A stretch of DNA of 64,000 bases from Phocaeicola sartorii JCM 17136 = DSM 21941 (lineage in GTDB: Bacteria; Bacteroidota; Bacteroidia; Bacteroidales; Bacteroidaceae). Location: positions 62,001 to 126,000 of the forward strand of contig NZ_BAKM01000012.1 in NCBI RefSeq assembly GCF_000614185.1. The letters are read 5' to 3'. The position numbers and the translations under genes were made by a program. Shown here piece by piece: positions 27,067 through 36,822 of this stretch. Below the pieces are notes generated by a model. The model worked only from the letters and a program-made list of their open reading frames with translations, made no database searches and was not told the origin of the DNA. Numbering within the stretch: position 1 is the first letter of the stretch; each line of letters opens with the position of its first letter.

Positions 27067-27987
27067 TCACTTTACCTTTAACTCGTTGATAACACGTGCG
27101 CGCACCAGGTCGGCATTCTCCGCCGTAAAAGTCTGGTGCCGCCCGCCCTGCTGCTCGTGCAGTTCCACGACCAGCTGCTTGTCGTCGGCCAGCGTGAACT
27201 TCGGGAGCGTGAAGACCATGCGCTCGGTACGCTTGCCGCCGATGACCTGCACGTTGTTGTATGCCCGCACGGGCCGGATGACCTGCTCCTGGATGGCCGT
27301 GCGTTTGGCCACCTTCTTGTCCGTAACCTTGAACGTCAGGTAGTCCACGTTGAAGGGCACGTTGGAGGAGTTTTTCAGCTGGAGGTGGAAATAAAGCAGG
27401 TCGTTATGCACGTAGATACCTTTGAGGAGGTATTGTACCCCGAAACGCTTGCAACCGATGTGCCTGATCTCGCGGCGGTCGTTCTTGTAAATGGACTGCA
27501 TGATCAGCTTGACCAGCAGCGGAGATTCGCAGCCCAGCTCCTGCAAATAGATGTCCAGCGCGTTGTTGGGACGGTTTACCGCCTCCCCGTCATGTATAAA
27601 GTCCGCCATCTCGACCGACAGTTTCACCGGTTCGTCGGCATACTTGACATTAAAGCTGTAATAGGCCCCGTCCTCGGTAATGACCGAAAGGTTGCTCTCG
27701 CGCGAGAAATCACGCAGGGCCGCCTTTACACGCAGCACGTTTTCCGTGCCGTCGGCTTTCGCCGCCAGAAGATCCGAAGACCCCAGATCGACGTAACGGA
27801 TGGCCGAGGGGAAAATCACATGGACGGTCTTGCTGAACGTCACCTCCAGCGCGTAGGGCGGGATAACCCGGTTGAAGGTCAGCGGACGGGTAAGACCGTC
27901 GTACAAATCGCCCGTGGAGGGCTTTTCCTGCGCGTGGGCAGCGAACATGCACCCGATAAAAGCGAGTGCCAGAAGAATCTTTTTCAT
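27067..27987 (-). CDS. traN: Conjugal transfer protein TraN (VirB9-like)
   Basis: 306 residues with signal peptide (MKKILLALAFIGCMFAAHA). RPLTFNRVIPPYALEVTFSK and VHVIFPSAIRYVDLGSSDLL match the TraN family, the Bacteroidales counterpart of VirB9 in the outer-membrane core complex. The C-terminal half has VEGKV-like beta segments (YVHNDLLYFHLQLKNSSNVP). A 73-nt gap from traM contains the GGATTTTTTCAGTGGT motif, so translation or transcription may restart here. Confidence 0.88.
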   Translation of the reverse strand: MKKILLALAFIGCMFAAHAQEKPSTGDLYDGLTRPLTFNRVIPPYALEVTFSKTVHVIFPSAIRYVDLGSSDLLAAKADGTENVLRVKAALRDFSRESNLSVITEDGAYYSFNVKYADEPVKLSVEMADFIHDGEAVNRPNNALDIYLQELGCESPLLVKLIMQSIYKNDRREIRHIGCKRFGVQYLLKGIYVHNDLLYFHLQLKNSSNVPFNVDYLTFKVTDKKVAKRTAIQEQVIRPVRAYNNVQVIGGKRTERMVFTLPKFTLADDKQLVVELHEQQGGRHQTFTAENADLVRARVINELKVK

Positions 27988-28018
27988 ACTCGATAAATTT
28001 TTGATTGTTGATAAAAAT

Positions 28019-28034
28019 GGATTTTTTCAGTGGT
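28019..28034. repeat. Dispersed 16-mer, copy 1
   Basis: GGATTTTTTCAGTGGT, in the gap between traM and traN. Identical copies at 35,548, 56,922 (reverse) and 59,108. Relative to the genes it reads ACCACTGAAAAAATCC upstream of traN. Confidence 0.8.
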
Positions 28035-28060
28035 GTACGGAAGTACGTCGTTTGTTACCC

Positions 28061-29341
28061 TTATTGAAGGGGCGGGAGCAGCAGGACGCTGTAACCGGCC
28101 TTGAGCGTGACCTTGACCGAGCGCATCTTCTTACTCACGTATTGCGACACGCCCTGGATGGCACTGCGCCCCAGGTCGGAAAGCAGTTGCGAACCGGCGT
28201 CGTCCGTGATCGTGATACTGCTGCCCATGCCCGCGCCCATATTGGCGGCGATCTCCTTCACGGCGTTGAGTTCTTCCGACCCCGGCACGGGAATACCCTC
28301 GTTGCCGTTCGTGTCATAGACCGACAGATCGACCGGAACGACCGCCCCGCCGTGTTGGACAGCGCTGACTTTGACCGTCAGCCGTTCGCCGTTGATCCTC
28401 GCCGCCCCAGTTACGGGCGTACCCGAGGGGATAAGCAGATCTCCCGCCATCATCGGTTCCAGCAGCCGGAAAGTAACCTCCCCGCCATCGGTGAGCGTCA
28501 CGGTTTGCTGCACGGCGGCACGGATACTGTTGCGCTCAGGCTCGCGAAGGTCGCTCCCCACCGTGTTGAAACCCCAGTTCCGGGGCTTGACGAACTCACG
28601 GGCGAAGACCGAATCGGGCAGCGGGGCGGCGAGCAGCGACACGATATTACGGCGCACCTGGCGCACGGGCTGCACGGAAGCCTTGCCGGAAACGGAGGCT
28701 TTCTGACGCGCGGGTTCCGGGGCCTGACCGCCGTTCATGTAGCGGGCGGCGATCTCGTAGGACTTCTCCAGCAGCGCCACCTGCTCCTCCTGGGCCGTTT
28801 TCTGCGCCTGCTGTTCTTCCAGACGGCGTTCCAGTTCCTCGATGCGGGCCTGCATCTCGCGCTCTTCCACCGTTTCGCCGGCGGTATCCTCGTAGAAACT
28901 GCCCAACTGGCGGTTGATGTCGGCATAGGCGGCACGGGAGGTCCGGAAAGCTCCCGGCGAACCGCCGACAGGGTCGGAGAACTTATCCGGCACGGCAGCG
29001 GGCATGACGGGCTCTTCCTCCTCATCCTCCATCCCGAACGCAAAATCCTGCAAGGAGCGCACTTTTTCCCGCTCCCTGCGCCGCATCTCCTCCTGCACGT
29101 AGGCATCGCGCTTGTCCGAGAGGATACCCGCCGATTCCGGGGGAGGCAGCTCCGTGTTGAAACCTGCCGAAGGCTCCTCCCGTTCTTTTTCGCCGGGGGA
29201 GAAGATCAGCCACATACACCCGGCAAAGGCCAGGAAAAAGAGCGGGAAGACCACCATCTTCTTCCGCATCTGTATCTGCCGGGGCGTGAGTCCCTTTTTC
29301 CCCGCCTCCGGCTGTTTATTCTGTTTTTCGTTCGTCGTCAT
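28061..29341 (-). CDS. traM: Conjugal transfer protein TraM (VirB10-like)
   Basis: 426 residues. A basic cytoplasmic start (KKGLTPRQIQMRKKM) leads to one membrane helix (about 29-47), a long charged coiled-coil segment (about 90-185, rich in Glu/Arg/Gln), and a C-terminal beta domain. That last domain carries LIPSGTPVTGAARINGERL and GAGMGSSITITDDAGSQLL, characteristic of TraM and similar to VirB10/TrbI. It spans the envelope and links inner and outer secretion complexes. The start overlaps the traL end by 26 nt. Confidence 0.9.
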   Translation of the reverse strand: MTTNEKQNKQPEAGKKGLTPRQIQMRKKMVVFPLFFLAFAGCMWLIFSPGEKEREEPSAGFNTELPPPESAGILSDKRDAYVQEEMRRREREKVRSLQDFAFGMEDEEEEPVMPAAVPDKFSDPVGGSPGAFRTSRAAYADINRQLGSFYEDTAGETVEEREMQARIEELERRLEEQQAQKTAQEEQVALLEKSYEIAARYMNGGQAPEPARQKASVSGKASVQPVRQVRRNIVSLLAAPLPDSVFAREFVKPRNWGFNTVGSDLREPERNSIRAAVQQTVTLTDGGEVTFRLLEPMMAGDLLIPSGTPVTGAARINGERLTVKVSAVQHGGAVVPVDLSVYDTNGNEGIPVPGSEELNAVKEIAANMGAGMGSSITITDDAGSQLLSDLGRSAIQGVSQYVSKKMRSVKVTLKAGYSVLLLPPLQ

Positions 29342-29614
29342 AATTGAAATCTTTTAGATGTTTTACACTGTCGGCCTCCTGCCGTTGTCTTAATTCCAGC
29401 TCCAGCCGCTCGATGTGCCGTATCTGCATCCGTTCCCCGGCTCCCTTGCCGAAGCGTAGATGGAAGACACGGTAAAGTAGAGCGACAAGACGGAAAAGAA
29501 CAAGAGCAGCGTGAAGATCACGATAATCCGCTTATCGGGCGAGAGCGCCCCGCAAGCGCGGCGCAGGTGGTCTTCGATCCACTCCCCGAAAGCCTTTATT
29601 CTCTTCTTTGCCAT
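29316..29614 (-). CDS. traL: Conjugal transfer protein TraL (DUF3989, frameshifted)
   Basis: About 99 residues after restoring one base near 29,456, where VSSIY continues as FGKGAGERMQIRHIERLELE. A single membrane helix (IIVIFTLLLFFSVLSLYFTV) lies in the first half. The new frame ends within the traM start region (stop 29316-29318), giving the overlap seen in related elements. It is a small inner-membrane component of the transfer system. Confidence 0.8.
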
Positions 29615-29618
29615 AGCC

Positions 29619-30241
29619 TTATCTTTTTAATGTACGCAAATCGCGGTTCTCCAGAATCTCGAATTTCTCCATGATGAAACCTGCGGGTTATTGTCCGAAC
29701 GCCCCGAGTTGATCAGCTCGCAGCGTGTGATGAGCGAACGCTCGGTGATGTTGCTCTCGCGGACAATCATTTGCCGGGCATAGGTCATGGCCCGGTAAGG
29801 ATAGGCGTTGAAGTCGCACACCACGGAGTCCACCTCGATACGCTGGCTGATGTTCCCCGACACCACACGGTTGTAGTAACCTTTCTCCTGCATGTCCTGG
29901 TAATAGGCGAAGGCGCTCTTATCGACCAGGAACAGCGCGCGGTTGATGTTGCTCTCGATGGCCGCACGGTCGGGCGAGAGGGTAAAGAACAACTCGTGAA
30001 AACGCCGGATATGTTCGCGCGCCTCCACGGGGCGGTTCTGGCTCAAATCCTGCGAGAGCGCCAGCATCAGCGACTTGCCCCCGTCCAGGACGTAGATCTT
30101 CTCGCGTTGCTTTTCGGCGAAACGGAAACTCGCGACCACGCTGAACACGGATACCAGCGCGCAAAGGCAGAGGAACACGATACCGAAAAGCCGAATCTGC
30201 CTGAAACTTGTTTCGATGTTTTTTAATGACTTGAATTCCAT
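29619..30241 (-). CDS. traK: Conjugal transfer protein TraK (VirB8-like, frameshifted)
   Basis: 207 residues after restoring one base near 29,683, where RSDNNPQ continues as GFIMEKFEILENRDLRTLKR. This is the usual TraK length. A short N-terminus (MEFKSLKNIETSFRQIR) and one membrane helix (about 19-40) precede a periplasmic domain with VLDGGKSLMLALSQDLSQNR and REHIRRFHELFFTLSP. It corresponds to VirB8 in position and topology. It starts 11 nt after traJ. Confidence 0.88.
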
Positions 30242-30252
30242 TGTCCAAATTG

Positions 30253-31334
30253 TTATGAATGATTACTGTTACCTTGTGTTGCCAGGTTGCGCCCATTGGG
30301 GGCACTGCCCGAAGCCGGGCCGCCACCTCCTCCGTTACCGGAGGAGGAACCGCCACCGCCGCGACGCCCGAACGTGCGGCCGATCATGTTGCCGGCGATA
30401 CCGCCCGCGACGCCCGTGGCGAATGCCCCGGCCTTGTTGATACCGCCCATAGCCCCGCCGCTCCGCCCGACTGGATCACCCACTCGGCAACGGTGGGGAT
30501 CGTGAAATAGCCTATGATACCTATAATCAAAAAGATAATATAGACACCGCTGCCGCTGTCGGGAATGTAGTTGGGGTCTTGCAGGGCCAGGACGTCCGCC
30601 TGGAGCATCAACGTCTGGATCTTGGCCAGCACCGCGGAGAACAGGTCGGCGATGGGAAGCCAAAGGTACACGCTGATATAGCGGGAAATCCAGCTTGCGA
30701 GCGTCGAGTGGAAACCGTCGTAAATGGAGAGGGCGAACGACAAGGGCCCCAAAATCGACAGCACGACTAAAAAGAATGTCCGCAGCGTGTCGATGGTAAG
30801 CCCCGCGGCGTTGAACAGCAGCTCGAAGAAGTCCCGGACAAGCTGCCGGAAACCGGCCTTGATGTCGTACCACGTGCGTTCGGCCCACATGCTGATAATC
30901 TCGCCCAAGTCCGTGATACCCATATCCGCAAGCCGTTGTTCATACACCTCGTCGTCCACTAACCAAGCCTTGCCCTCGCGCCTGCGGGCCTCGGCTTCCA
31001 AATCGTCCTTCTGTTGCTGGTATGCCTGCAAATCCAATGTCTGCCCCTCCAGGATGGCGTGCGTGCCTTGCACCACGGGCGACATCACGGCGTTGATCGT
31101 CCCCAGAACCACGGTGGGAAAGAACATCACGCACAAGCCGATGGCGAAAGGCCGCAGGAGCGGGAACACGTCGATAGGCTCCGCACTGGCCAGCGCCTTC
31201 CATACCCGGTAAGCCACGTAAAAGAGCGCACCCAGGCCGGCGATACCTTTCGCCACCCCGATCATATCGCCGCATAGCGGCATCATCTCCTGATACAGGT
31301 TCCGGAGAACCTGGTGTAAATTGTCGAAATCCAT
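30253..31334 (-). CDS. traJ: Conjugal transfer protein TraJ (VirB6-like, frameshifted)
   Basis: About 360 residues after restoring one base near 30,465 in a G run, where IQSGGAAG continues as AMGGINKAGAFATGVAGGIA. It is a polytopic membrane protein with hydrophobic segments near residues 28-48, 65-90, 175-205, 215-235 and 265-290. The C-terminus is a Gly/Ser-rich tail (RRGGGGSSSGNGGGG), also seen in family members. TraJ is the probable VirB6-like channel component. Confidence 0.87.
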
Positions 31335-31353
31335 GACTGCCTCCGTTTTCAGG

Positions 31354-31982
31354 TTACCAATATCTGTCGTTCGGGTTCCCGTAAAGTGCCAGCACCCGGT
31401 GCGCGTCGCCCTTTTCGCGGCTGCGGATGAAGGACACGGAGATGGTCTTGCGCGTGTAATAGCGCGTGAGGTTGCGGTACTCCAGCATCTTCGTGTAAAC
31501 CTGATCCACCACGTCCATCCGCTCCTTGTCCGAGAGCGAGAGGCCGTTGCCGCCGGTTATGACCGTCTTGAGTTCCGCCACCAGCGCGCCGCCCTCCTCC
31601 AGCAACCGGGCGTAACCTGCCGAGATCGCCGCCAGTTCGTCCACCGTGAAGTTCGGGTCTGAAACCATACGGTTGAATCCCGAGGTGTAGATTTCCGTGA
31701 TCTCGCTGACCATTTCGAGCGTAAGCTTCACCTTACGGGCGCCTTGATGATGTTATGCACCGATTTGAGGGCGTCGTAGTAAGCCTTGCTCTGGTTATAA
31801 ATCTTGATACTCTCTTGCAGCGACTTGACCATGTTGGTCGCCGTGGTCGAGCTTTGAACCGCGCTCTTGATGTTCTGAACGAGGTTCGACGGGTCGATGA
31901 CCGTCCACTGCGCTTTTGCCTGGTACGTGAAGCAAAGAAGCCCCACGAACAGCGTTAAAATCAATCGTTTCATTCTTTTCAT
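31354..31982 (-). CDS. traI: Conjugal transfer protein TraI (DUF4141, frameshifted)
   Basis: 209 residues after restoring one base near 31,741, where HNIIK continues as DARKVKLTLEMVSEITEIY. A signal peptide (LILTLFVGLLCFTYQAKA) precedes QWTVIDPSNLVQNIKSAV, the standard DUF4141/TraI start. The rest is mainly helical. It resembles VirB5-like periplasmic components by position. It ends 19 nt before traJ. Confidence 0.87.
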
Positions 31983-32008
31983 TATTTAATTCGTGAATAC
32001 TTGGGCGG

Positions 32009-32323
32009 TCATTCCGACGCCCGGTAATAATCCCCGTAGGCGGAGAGCTGGAGCACCTCGCGCCCCGCATCGTAGGCCAGGGCGACATACCCGTAGAGGT
32101 CGAAGTAGCGGATGCCTCCCCAATACTTCCTCACGGGACGGGAAAAGCGTGTCCCGTCCTTGTAGGACACCTCCACGTAAAAACCGCCGCCCCGGCGTCC
32201 CGGGTTGCGGTAGATGCGAACCCGGGGAGAACCCGAGCGGCTTTCCCACTCGCCCGCCACCTCGTACAGCGCGAAATCCAAACGCGCCGCCGTGGGGTCT
32301 GATCCGATACACCTGCGATACAT
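32009..32323 (-). CDS. DUF3876-like transfer-operon protein
   Basis: 104 residues with no signal peptide. VEVSYKDGTRFSRPVRKYWGG and YFDLYGYVALAYDAGREVL match the short DUF3876-type proteins that sit between traG and traI in Bacteroidales elements. It may be a small beta-barrel. It is 14 nt downstream of traG. Its role in transfer is unknown. Confidence 0.7.
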   Translation of the reverse strand: MYRRCIGSDPTAARLDFALYEVAGEWESRSGSPRVRIYRNPGRRGGGFYVEVSYKDGTRFSRPVRKYWGGIRYFDLYGYVALAYDAGREVLQLSAYGDYYRASE

Positions 32324-32337
32324 GGCCTCTCCTCCCG

Positions 32338-34833
32338 TTAGCGTTTGCCCTCGGCAAGCTGCCTGATCGCCAGTTCCATATCACCGTCCAGCTGCTCCGC
32401 AAGCCGCTGTACCTCCACCTTCTCCGTTTCCTCGGTCGTGTAGGCCAGGTACTCCGGGACGCTGACCTCCGTGGCATAGACCGCAGACTGAACACCGCCC
32501 AGACCGATCCAGACCTCCTTGTATTTACGGGAAGGGTCGTTGGACTGGTTAATCGAGAGGATCTGCGCCTTCTCCTTGTCGGTCAGTCCCAACAAAGACT
32601 GAATCGCGTCGAAACGGTTCATGAACTTGCGCTGGTCGAGCAGGATCTTGCAGTCCGAGTTGTTGATGATCGCCTCCTTGACCACCGGGCTGGAGATGAT
32701 GTCCTCGACCTCCTGCGTCACCACGATGGCCTCACCGTAGTATTTACGGACGGTCTTGTACATATAGCGCAGATACTCAGCCATGTTAGCCGTCGAGAGC
32801 GCCTTCCAGGCTTCCTCCACGATCAACTGTTTGCGCACCCCCTTGAGCCGCCTCATTTTATTGATGAAAGCCTCCATGATGATGATCGTTACCACGGGGA
32901 AAAGTTCCTTGTTTTCCTTGATGGAATCCACCTCGAAGACCACGAAGCGCTTCGAGAGCAGGTCGATGTTCGCCCGGGAGTTCAACAGGAAATCGTAACG
33001 CCCGCCCTTGTAGTATTGCCGCAGGGTGATGAGCATATTGTCGATGTTGAAATCCTCGCGGCTGACCCGGATCTCCCGCTCCTCCAGCTCGCGGCGGTAG
33101 TCGTCCCGCAGGTACTCGTAGAAACTGTCGAAACACGGTACGATATTCCGGTCGGCGCGGATACGCTCGATATAGGCGTTCACGGCACTGCCCAGCTCGC
33201 CGCTCTCGGTCTTCGTGATCTTGTCGTCCTCGGTTTTCCAGAGTGTCAGCAGCAGCGTCTTGATACTGTCTTTCTTCTCCACGTCGAAATAGTAGTCGTC
33301 GGTGTAGAACGGGTTGAAACTGATGGGATGGTCCTCGGTATAGGTAAAATACACGCCGTCCTCACCTTTGGTCTTACGCCGGATCAGCTCGCAAAGACCC
33401 TGGTAGCTGTTACCGGTATCCACCAGCACGACATGCGTGCCCTGCTCCCAGTATTGGCGGACTAAATGATTCATGAAGAATGACTTACCCGACCCGGAGC
33501 CGCCTAACACGAATTTATTCCTGTTCGTGATGATCCCTTTTTTCATCGGTTCGTCCGAGATGTCCAGGTGCAGGGGCCTGCCGCTTACGCGGTCGCACAG
33601 CTTGATGCCGAAAGGGCTGGACGAGGATTTATAGTTGGTTTCCTCCGTGAAGAAACAGACCGCGGGCTCGATGAACGTGTAGAACGATTCCTCGGCGGGG
33701 AAATCCCCCGCGTTGCCCGGCATACCCGCCCAATAGAGCGTGGCGGCGTCCACGGTGTTGTGGCGCGGACGGCACTCCATCAGAGCGAGCTGGCTGCCCA
33801 CGTCGTTGCGGATATGCCGGAGCTCCTGCACGTCGTCCGACCAGGCCAGCACGTTGAAATGGGCCCGGACGGATTGAAGACCGAACGAGTGCGCCTCGTT
33901 GAGATACTGGTCGATCCACTCCTTGTTGATCTGGTTCCCGCGGGAGTAGCGGGAAAGGGACTGCATGTTACGCGCACGTTTCTCGAACATACGCAGGTTT
34001 GCGTCGCTGTCTTCCAGGAACACGTACTGGTTGTAAAGGTGGTCGCAGGAAAGCAGAAGACCCACGGGGGCCGCGAACGACAGCAGGCAGTCCGAACGGT
34101 CGGTGGAAAGACGCTCGTAACGGGTGTCCGTACCCACGCGCCCCGGCAGGTCTTCCGTGTCCGAGAGCGTGTGCAGGCATACCCGCTTGTTACCCACGCG
34201 CAGAACCTCGGCCCCCAGCTCGATGTCCTGGAGCGAAGTCGTCTCCGAGAGCGAGAGGGAAAAATACCGTTCCAGCAGGCCCGGACAATCCGCCGTACCC
34301 GTGATCTCGTCCCCCGTGAGGCGGACAAGGGTCAGGAAACCGGAATCGTTCAGAATACGCTCGAACTGTTCCGCCGCCTCCAGGAATTTTGTCGCCGACT
34401 CCCGGTTCACCTCTTTGGGAATGAGGTTGCCCCGGCAGAGGGTCGAGAAGTCTGAACGCATGTGCATACGCTCCCTCGTCGTTTTCGTCAGGTAGAGGAA
34501 GCAGGCGTGGGTCAGGAACGGACGCTCGTTGAAATGCCGCTCGTAACTGCGGGAGAGGAAACTCATGTCACCCTCGCCCGTGGCCGGGCGGTAACGCTCG
34601 CGGATGAACCAGTCCTGCTTGTGTACCACGCTGTATTCGGGCAAGACCTTCAGGGCCTTGCACCAGGCGGCGTGGATCGCCTCGTACTCGGCGGACGTGA
34701 CGGTGAACAGCTCCGGGAGTTCGACCCGATAGACGACCGTTATGTCCGCGTCCTTGCTGATGATACAACCGCCTTCCACGGCCAGGAGCGGGAACTTGCT
34801 TTCCAGCGTGGTGGCTTTCAAGATGTTTCTCAT
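32338..34833 (-). CDS. traG: Conjugation ATPase TraG (VirB4-like)
   Basis: 831 residues from the ATG at 34833; a longer open frame upstream only shadows traF. The N-terminal TraG-type domain (LESKFPLLAVEGGCIISKDAD) is followed by an AAA ATPase domain with Walker A LGGSGSGKSF (about residue 455) and Walker B KQLIVEEAW. VVTQEVEDIISSP and NSDCKILLDQRKF are typical of VirB4. It powers assembly of the secretion channel at the inner membrane. Its start overlaps the traF stop (ATGA). Confidence 0.93.
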   Translation of the reverse strand: MRNILKATTLESKFPLLAVEGGCIISKDADITVVYRVELPELFTVTSAEYEAIHAAWCKALKVLPEYSVVHKQDWFIRERYRPATGEGDMSFLSRSYERHFNERPFLTHACFLYLTKTTRERMHMRSDFSTLCRGNLIPKEVNRESATKFLEAAEQFERILNDSGFLTLVRLTGDEITGTADCPGLLERYFSLSLSETTSLQDIELGAEVLRVGNKRVCLHTLSDTEDLPGRVGTDTRYERLSTDRSDCLLSFAAPVGLLLSCDHLYNQYVFLEDSDANLRMFEKRARNMQSLSRYSRGNQINKEWIDQYLNEAHSFGLQSVRAHFNVLAWSDDVQELRHIRNDVGSQLALMECRPRHNTVDAATLYWAGMPGNAGDFPAEESFYTFIEPAVCFFTEETNYKSSSSPFGIKLCDRVSGRPLHLDISDEPMKKGIITNRNKFVLGGSGSGKSFFMNHLVRQYWEQGTHVVLVDTGNSYQGLCELIRRKTKGEDGVYFTYTEDHPISFNPFYTDDYYFDVEKKDSIKTLLLTLWKTEDDKITKTESGELGSAVNAYIERIRADRNIVPCFDSFYEYLRDDYRRELEEREIRVSREDFNIDNMLITLRQYYKGGRYDFLLNSRANIDLLSKRFVVFEVDSIKENKELFPVVTIIIMEAFINKMRRLKGVRKQLIVEEAWKALSTANMAEYLRYMYKTVRKYYGEAIVVTQEVEDIISSPVVKEAIINNSDCKILLDQRKFMNRFDAIQSLLGLTDKEKAQILSINQSNDPSRKYKEVWIGLGGVQSAVYATEVSVPEYLAYTTEETEKVEVQRLAEQLDGDMELAIRQLAEGKR

Positions 34834-35165
34834 ACGCGGCCCCCCTTTCTTTTCAGCAGCCGGCGCAGGGACTTGCGGTTGATCAGGTAGCGGGGATGAC
34901 GGCGCACGGCGAGCAGCTTCATCAGCCCGTGTTCCCCGTAACGGGCGTTCAGGCGGAAGGTAAGCCAGATCAGCACCGAAGCCGCCGCAACGCCGAAAGC
35001 GATACATACCCACTGATCGACCCCTGCCATGTAGAGGACGACGAACACCACGAAGACGGCCAGCAGGCCGCCCGCGAAGATGAAGAGGTACTGCGCCTTC
35101 AGGCCCCGGAACTCCACGCTCTTGCCGATTCCCTTGTTGATTCCATATTCCATAATTGTTTGCAT
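34830..35165 (-). CDS. traF: Conjugal transfer protein TraF (DUF4133)
   Basis: 111 residues. Start at 35165 (MQTIMEYGINKGIGKSVEF); an inner ATG at 35153 is an alternative. Two membrane helices (about 27-48 and 52-72) precede a basic C-terminus. This is the DUF4133 family, comparable to VirB3 in position before the VirB4-like gene. It lies 11 nt after traE. Confidence 0.87.
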   Translation of the reverse strand: MQTIMEYGINKGIGKSVEFRGLKAQYLFIFAGGLLAVFVVFVVLYMAGVDQWVCIAFGVAAASVLIWLTFRLNARYGEHGLMKLLAVRRHPRYLINRKSLRRLLKRKGGRV

Positions 35166-35176
35166 GACAGGTTGGA

Positions 35177-35479
35177 CTACAAGAAGAAAGAGCGCAGGAT
35201 CGTCGCGGCGACAATCAGGAAAATACACGCGCCGAACCAGCTCGCGGCGGTCTTCGACGTGTCGGGGTCACCGCTTGAAAACTTGTTATAGACCTTGATG
35301 CCCCCGATAAGGCCGACCACAGCCCCCACAGCGTACACGAGCTTCGTGCCGGGGTCGAAGTAGCTGGTTACCATGTTGGTAGCCTCCGTGATGCCGGCGA
35401 TGCCGTTGCCCTGCGCGAAAGCGGAGGAGATGGCGGCAAAGAGAAATGCCGCCGGAAGAAGAATCTTGTTCTTTCTCAT
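35177..35479 (-). CDS. traE: Conjugal transfer protein TraE (DUF4134)
   Basis: 100 residues from the ATG at 35479. It has an N-terminal signal/helix (ILLPAAFLFAAISSAFA), then GITEATNMVTSYFDPGTKLVYAVG and a C-terminal helix, typical of DUF4134/TraE and comparable to VirB2-like subunits. The leader TTATCGAGTT before the start resembles the traN leader. A 145-nt gap from traD holds a hairpin and one copy of the dispersed 16-mer. Confidence 0.87.
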   Translation of the reverse strand: MRKNKILLPAAFLFAAISSAFAQGNGIAGITEATNMVTSYFDPGTKLVYAVGAVVGLIGGIKVYNKFSSGDPDTSKTAASWFGACIFLIVAATILRSFFL

Positions 35480-35547
35480 AACTCGATAATTTTTGAATGG
35501 TGGCGCGGGGATGGATAGGCCCCGCACCGGGTTAAACTTCTTGATTC

Positions 35548-35563
35548 GGATTTTTTCAGTGGT
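35548..35563. repeat. Dispersed 16-mer, copy 2
   Basis: GGATTTTTTCAGTGGT between traD and traE, identical to copies at 28,019, 56,922 and 59,108. A hairpin ACGGGTA/TACCCGT (35,566-35,590) lies beside it on the traD side. Confidence 0.8.
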
Positions 35564-35624
35564 TCACGGGTAACCTCACGCGCTACCCGTAGTCTTTTTC
35601 TTTCATCGTGATGTCATTATTGGG

Positions 35625-36365
35625 TTAAACATACTCACGGACGTCGAAACCCGAGGGAACCGAACCCCGCGGAGATGGGCTTTCCGCAGACCCCTCGGAC
35701 ATACGCCGGTGAAAGGCCGAGAGGTAGGTGTCGATCAGGGATTTTACCCTGTCGTTCCCGTCGGGGCGGCCCGAAACGATGACCTCGAACATGTCGGTCT
35801 GCTTCAGGCCCAGGAGGACACGTCCCGTTTCCTCCCTTTGCTCGTCTGTTGAAGGTGGATCATGTACCACGTGGCGGTAGGCTTCGCCCATCTGTTCAAA
35901 ACTGACCCCCTGGGCAAGCGAGCGGCCCAAAAGGGGCAGCTCTTCGGTGTCGTCTTCATCCTCGTCATAATCCGGCTCCTCCGCGTCCGCATCCGGGAAA
36001 GATTCATCGTACAGCGGAAAGTCGATTTCCAGAGGTTCGTTAGGCTCCCCCTCGGGGGCGACACCGAACACTTCATCCAGGTCTTCCGGCGGAATCTGCC
36101 GGGGGTATTCGGGTACATTCGTGGGCACAAATATATCGGCTTTTTCCGTAACTTTTTCAGTTTCAGATTCTACGGCAGCTTGTGGCCGGGAGTGGCGCAC
36201 GTCGAGGACAAAGCGGCTCCTGCCGATGATCTCCTGCCGGCAGGGCGTGTCTTCGGAAACGGTCCCGTCTGCCGGCTCGTTACGTTCCATCCGCCGCAGG
36301 CGGAAAAACGCCCACAAGGCATACCCCACGGCAAGGAGGGGCAGCAGCCACAACGACCCGTTCAT
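35625..36365 (-). CDS. traD: Conjugal transfer protein TraD
   Basis: 246 residues. An N-terminal membrane anchor (LWLLPLLAVGYALWAFF) leads to an acidic cytoplasmic linker (DADAEEPDYDEDEDDTEELP). The C-terminal part, LGRSLAQGVSFEQMGEAYRHV and TGRVLLGLKQTDMFEVIVS, is the conserved part of the TraD family in CTnDOT-like elements. Its start overlaps the stop of the upstream DUF3408 gene (ATGA). No enzymatic motif. Confidence 0.78.
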   Translation of the reverse strand: MNGSLWLLPLLAVGYALWAFFRLRRMERNEPADGTVSEDTPCRQEIIGRSRFVLDVRHSRPQAAVESETEKVTEKADIFVPTNVPEYPRQIPPEDLDEVFGVAPEGEPNEPLEIDFPLYDESFPDADAEEPDYDEDEDDTEELPLLGRSLAQGVSFEQMGEAYRHVVHDPPSTDEQREETGRVLLGLKQTDMFEVIVSGRPDGNDRVKSLIDTYLSAFHRRMSEGSAESPSPRGSVPSGFDVREYV

Positions 36366-36781
36366 CGCTCCTCCGATTTGGGTTGCCGGGAGGACACGGC
36401 CTCACGCTCCTCGAAAAGCCGCTCGATGGTTTCACGGTTATCGTCCAGGTGTGCCTTGAGAACCTTGTCCACGTAGGCCGTGATCGTCACGTCGCCACGA
36501 CCGATGACACGGGTGATCTCACGGATACGCTCGTGGTACGACGGACGTATCTTCACGTGCTTGTTTCCGGCGAAAGGCAGCCGCAGCAGGCAGATGTAAC
36601 GGGCCAGGTACTCGGCCTCGGGGGTGGGGACAGTCCCCACGGTGACCTCCCCCGAAGGGCCGTCCGGGACGATAAGGGTTTTCATCCTGCGCCGGTAACG
36701 GCACACGCGAAAGATGAAGGGTACGGCCACGCAAAGGACGGCCGCCAGGATAACAGATAAAATCATTGCTTTGTCTGACAT
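36362..36781 (-). CDS. DUF3408 protein with N-terminal membrane helix
   Basis: 139 residues. A hydrophobic segment (ILSVILAAVLCVAVPFIFRV) comes first, then a DUF3408 domain: VKIRPSYHERIREITRVIGRGDVTITAYVDKVL, a likely ribbon-helix-helix-type DNA-binding fold. It is related in its C-terminal half to the next upstream gene, so the two arose by duplication. A membrane anchor on a DNA-binding domain is unusual and suggests tethering of element DNA near the transfer channel. Confidence 0.75.
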   Translation of the reverse strand: MSDKAMILSVILAAVLCVAVPFIFRVCRYRRRMKTLIVPDGPSGEVTVGTVPTPEAEYLARYICLLRLPFAGNKHVKIRPSYHERIREITRVIGRGDVTITAYVDKVLKAHLDDNRETIERLFEEREAVSSRQPKSEER

Positions 36782-36822
36782 GATGGATTGTTTTTAATGG
36801 GTTGTAAATATTGGGTTCATAA

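Noticed and set aside
27872-29347. 491-residue open frame on the plus strand
   Set aside because: Lies antisense to traM and the traN start, with a His/Arg/Gly-rich composition typical of the mirror frame of a GC-rich gene.
31993-33465. 490-residue open frame on the plus strand
   Set aside because: Antisense shadow of traG, whose Walker motifs and operon position are clear.
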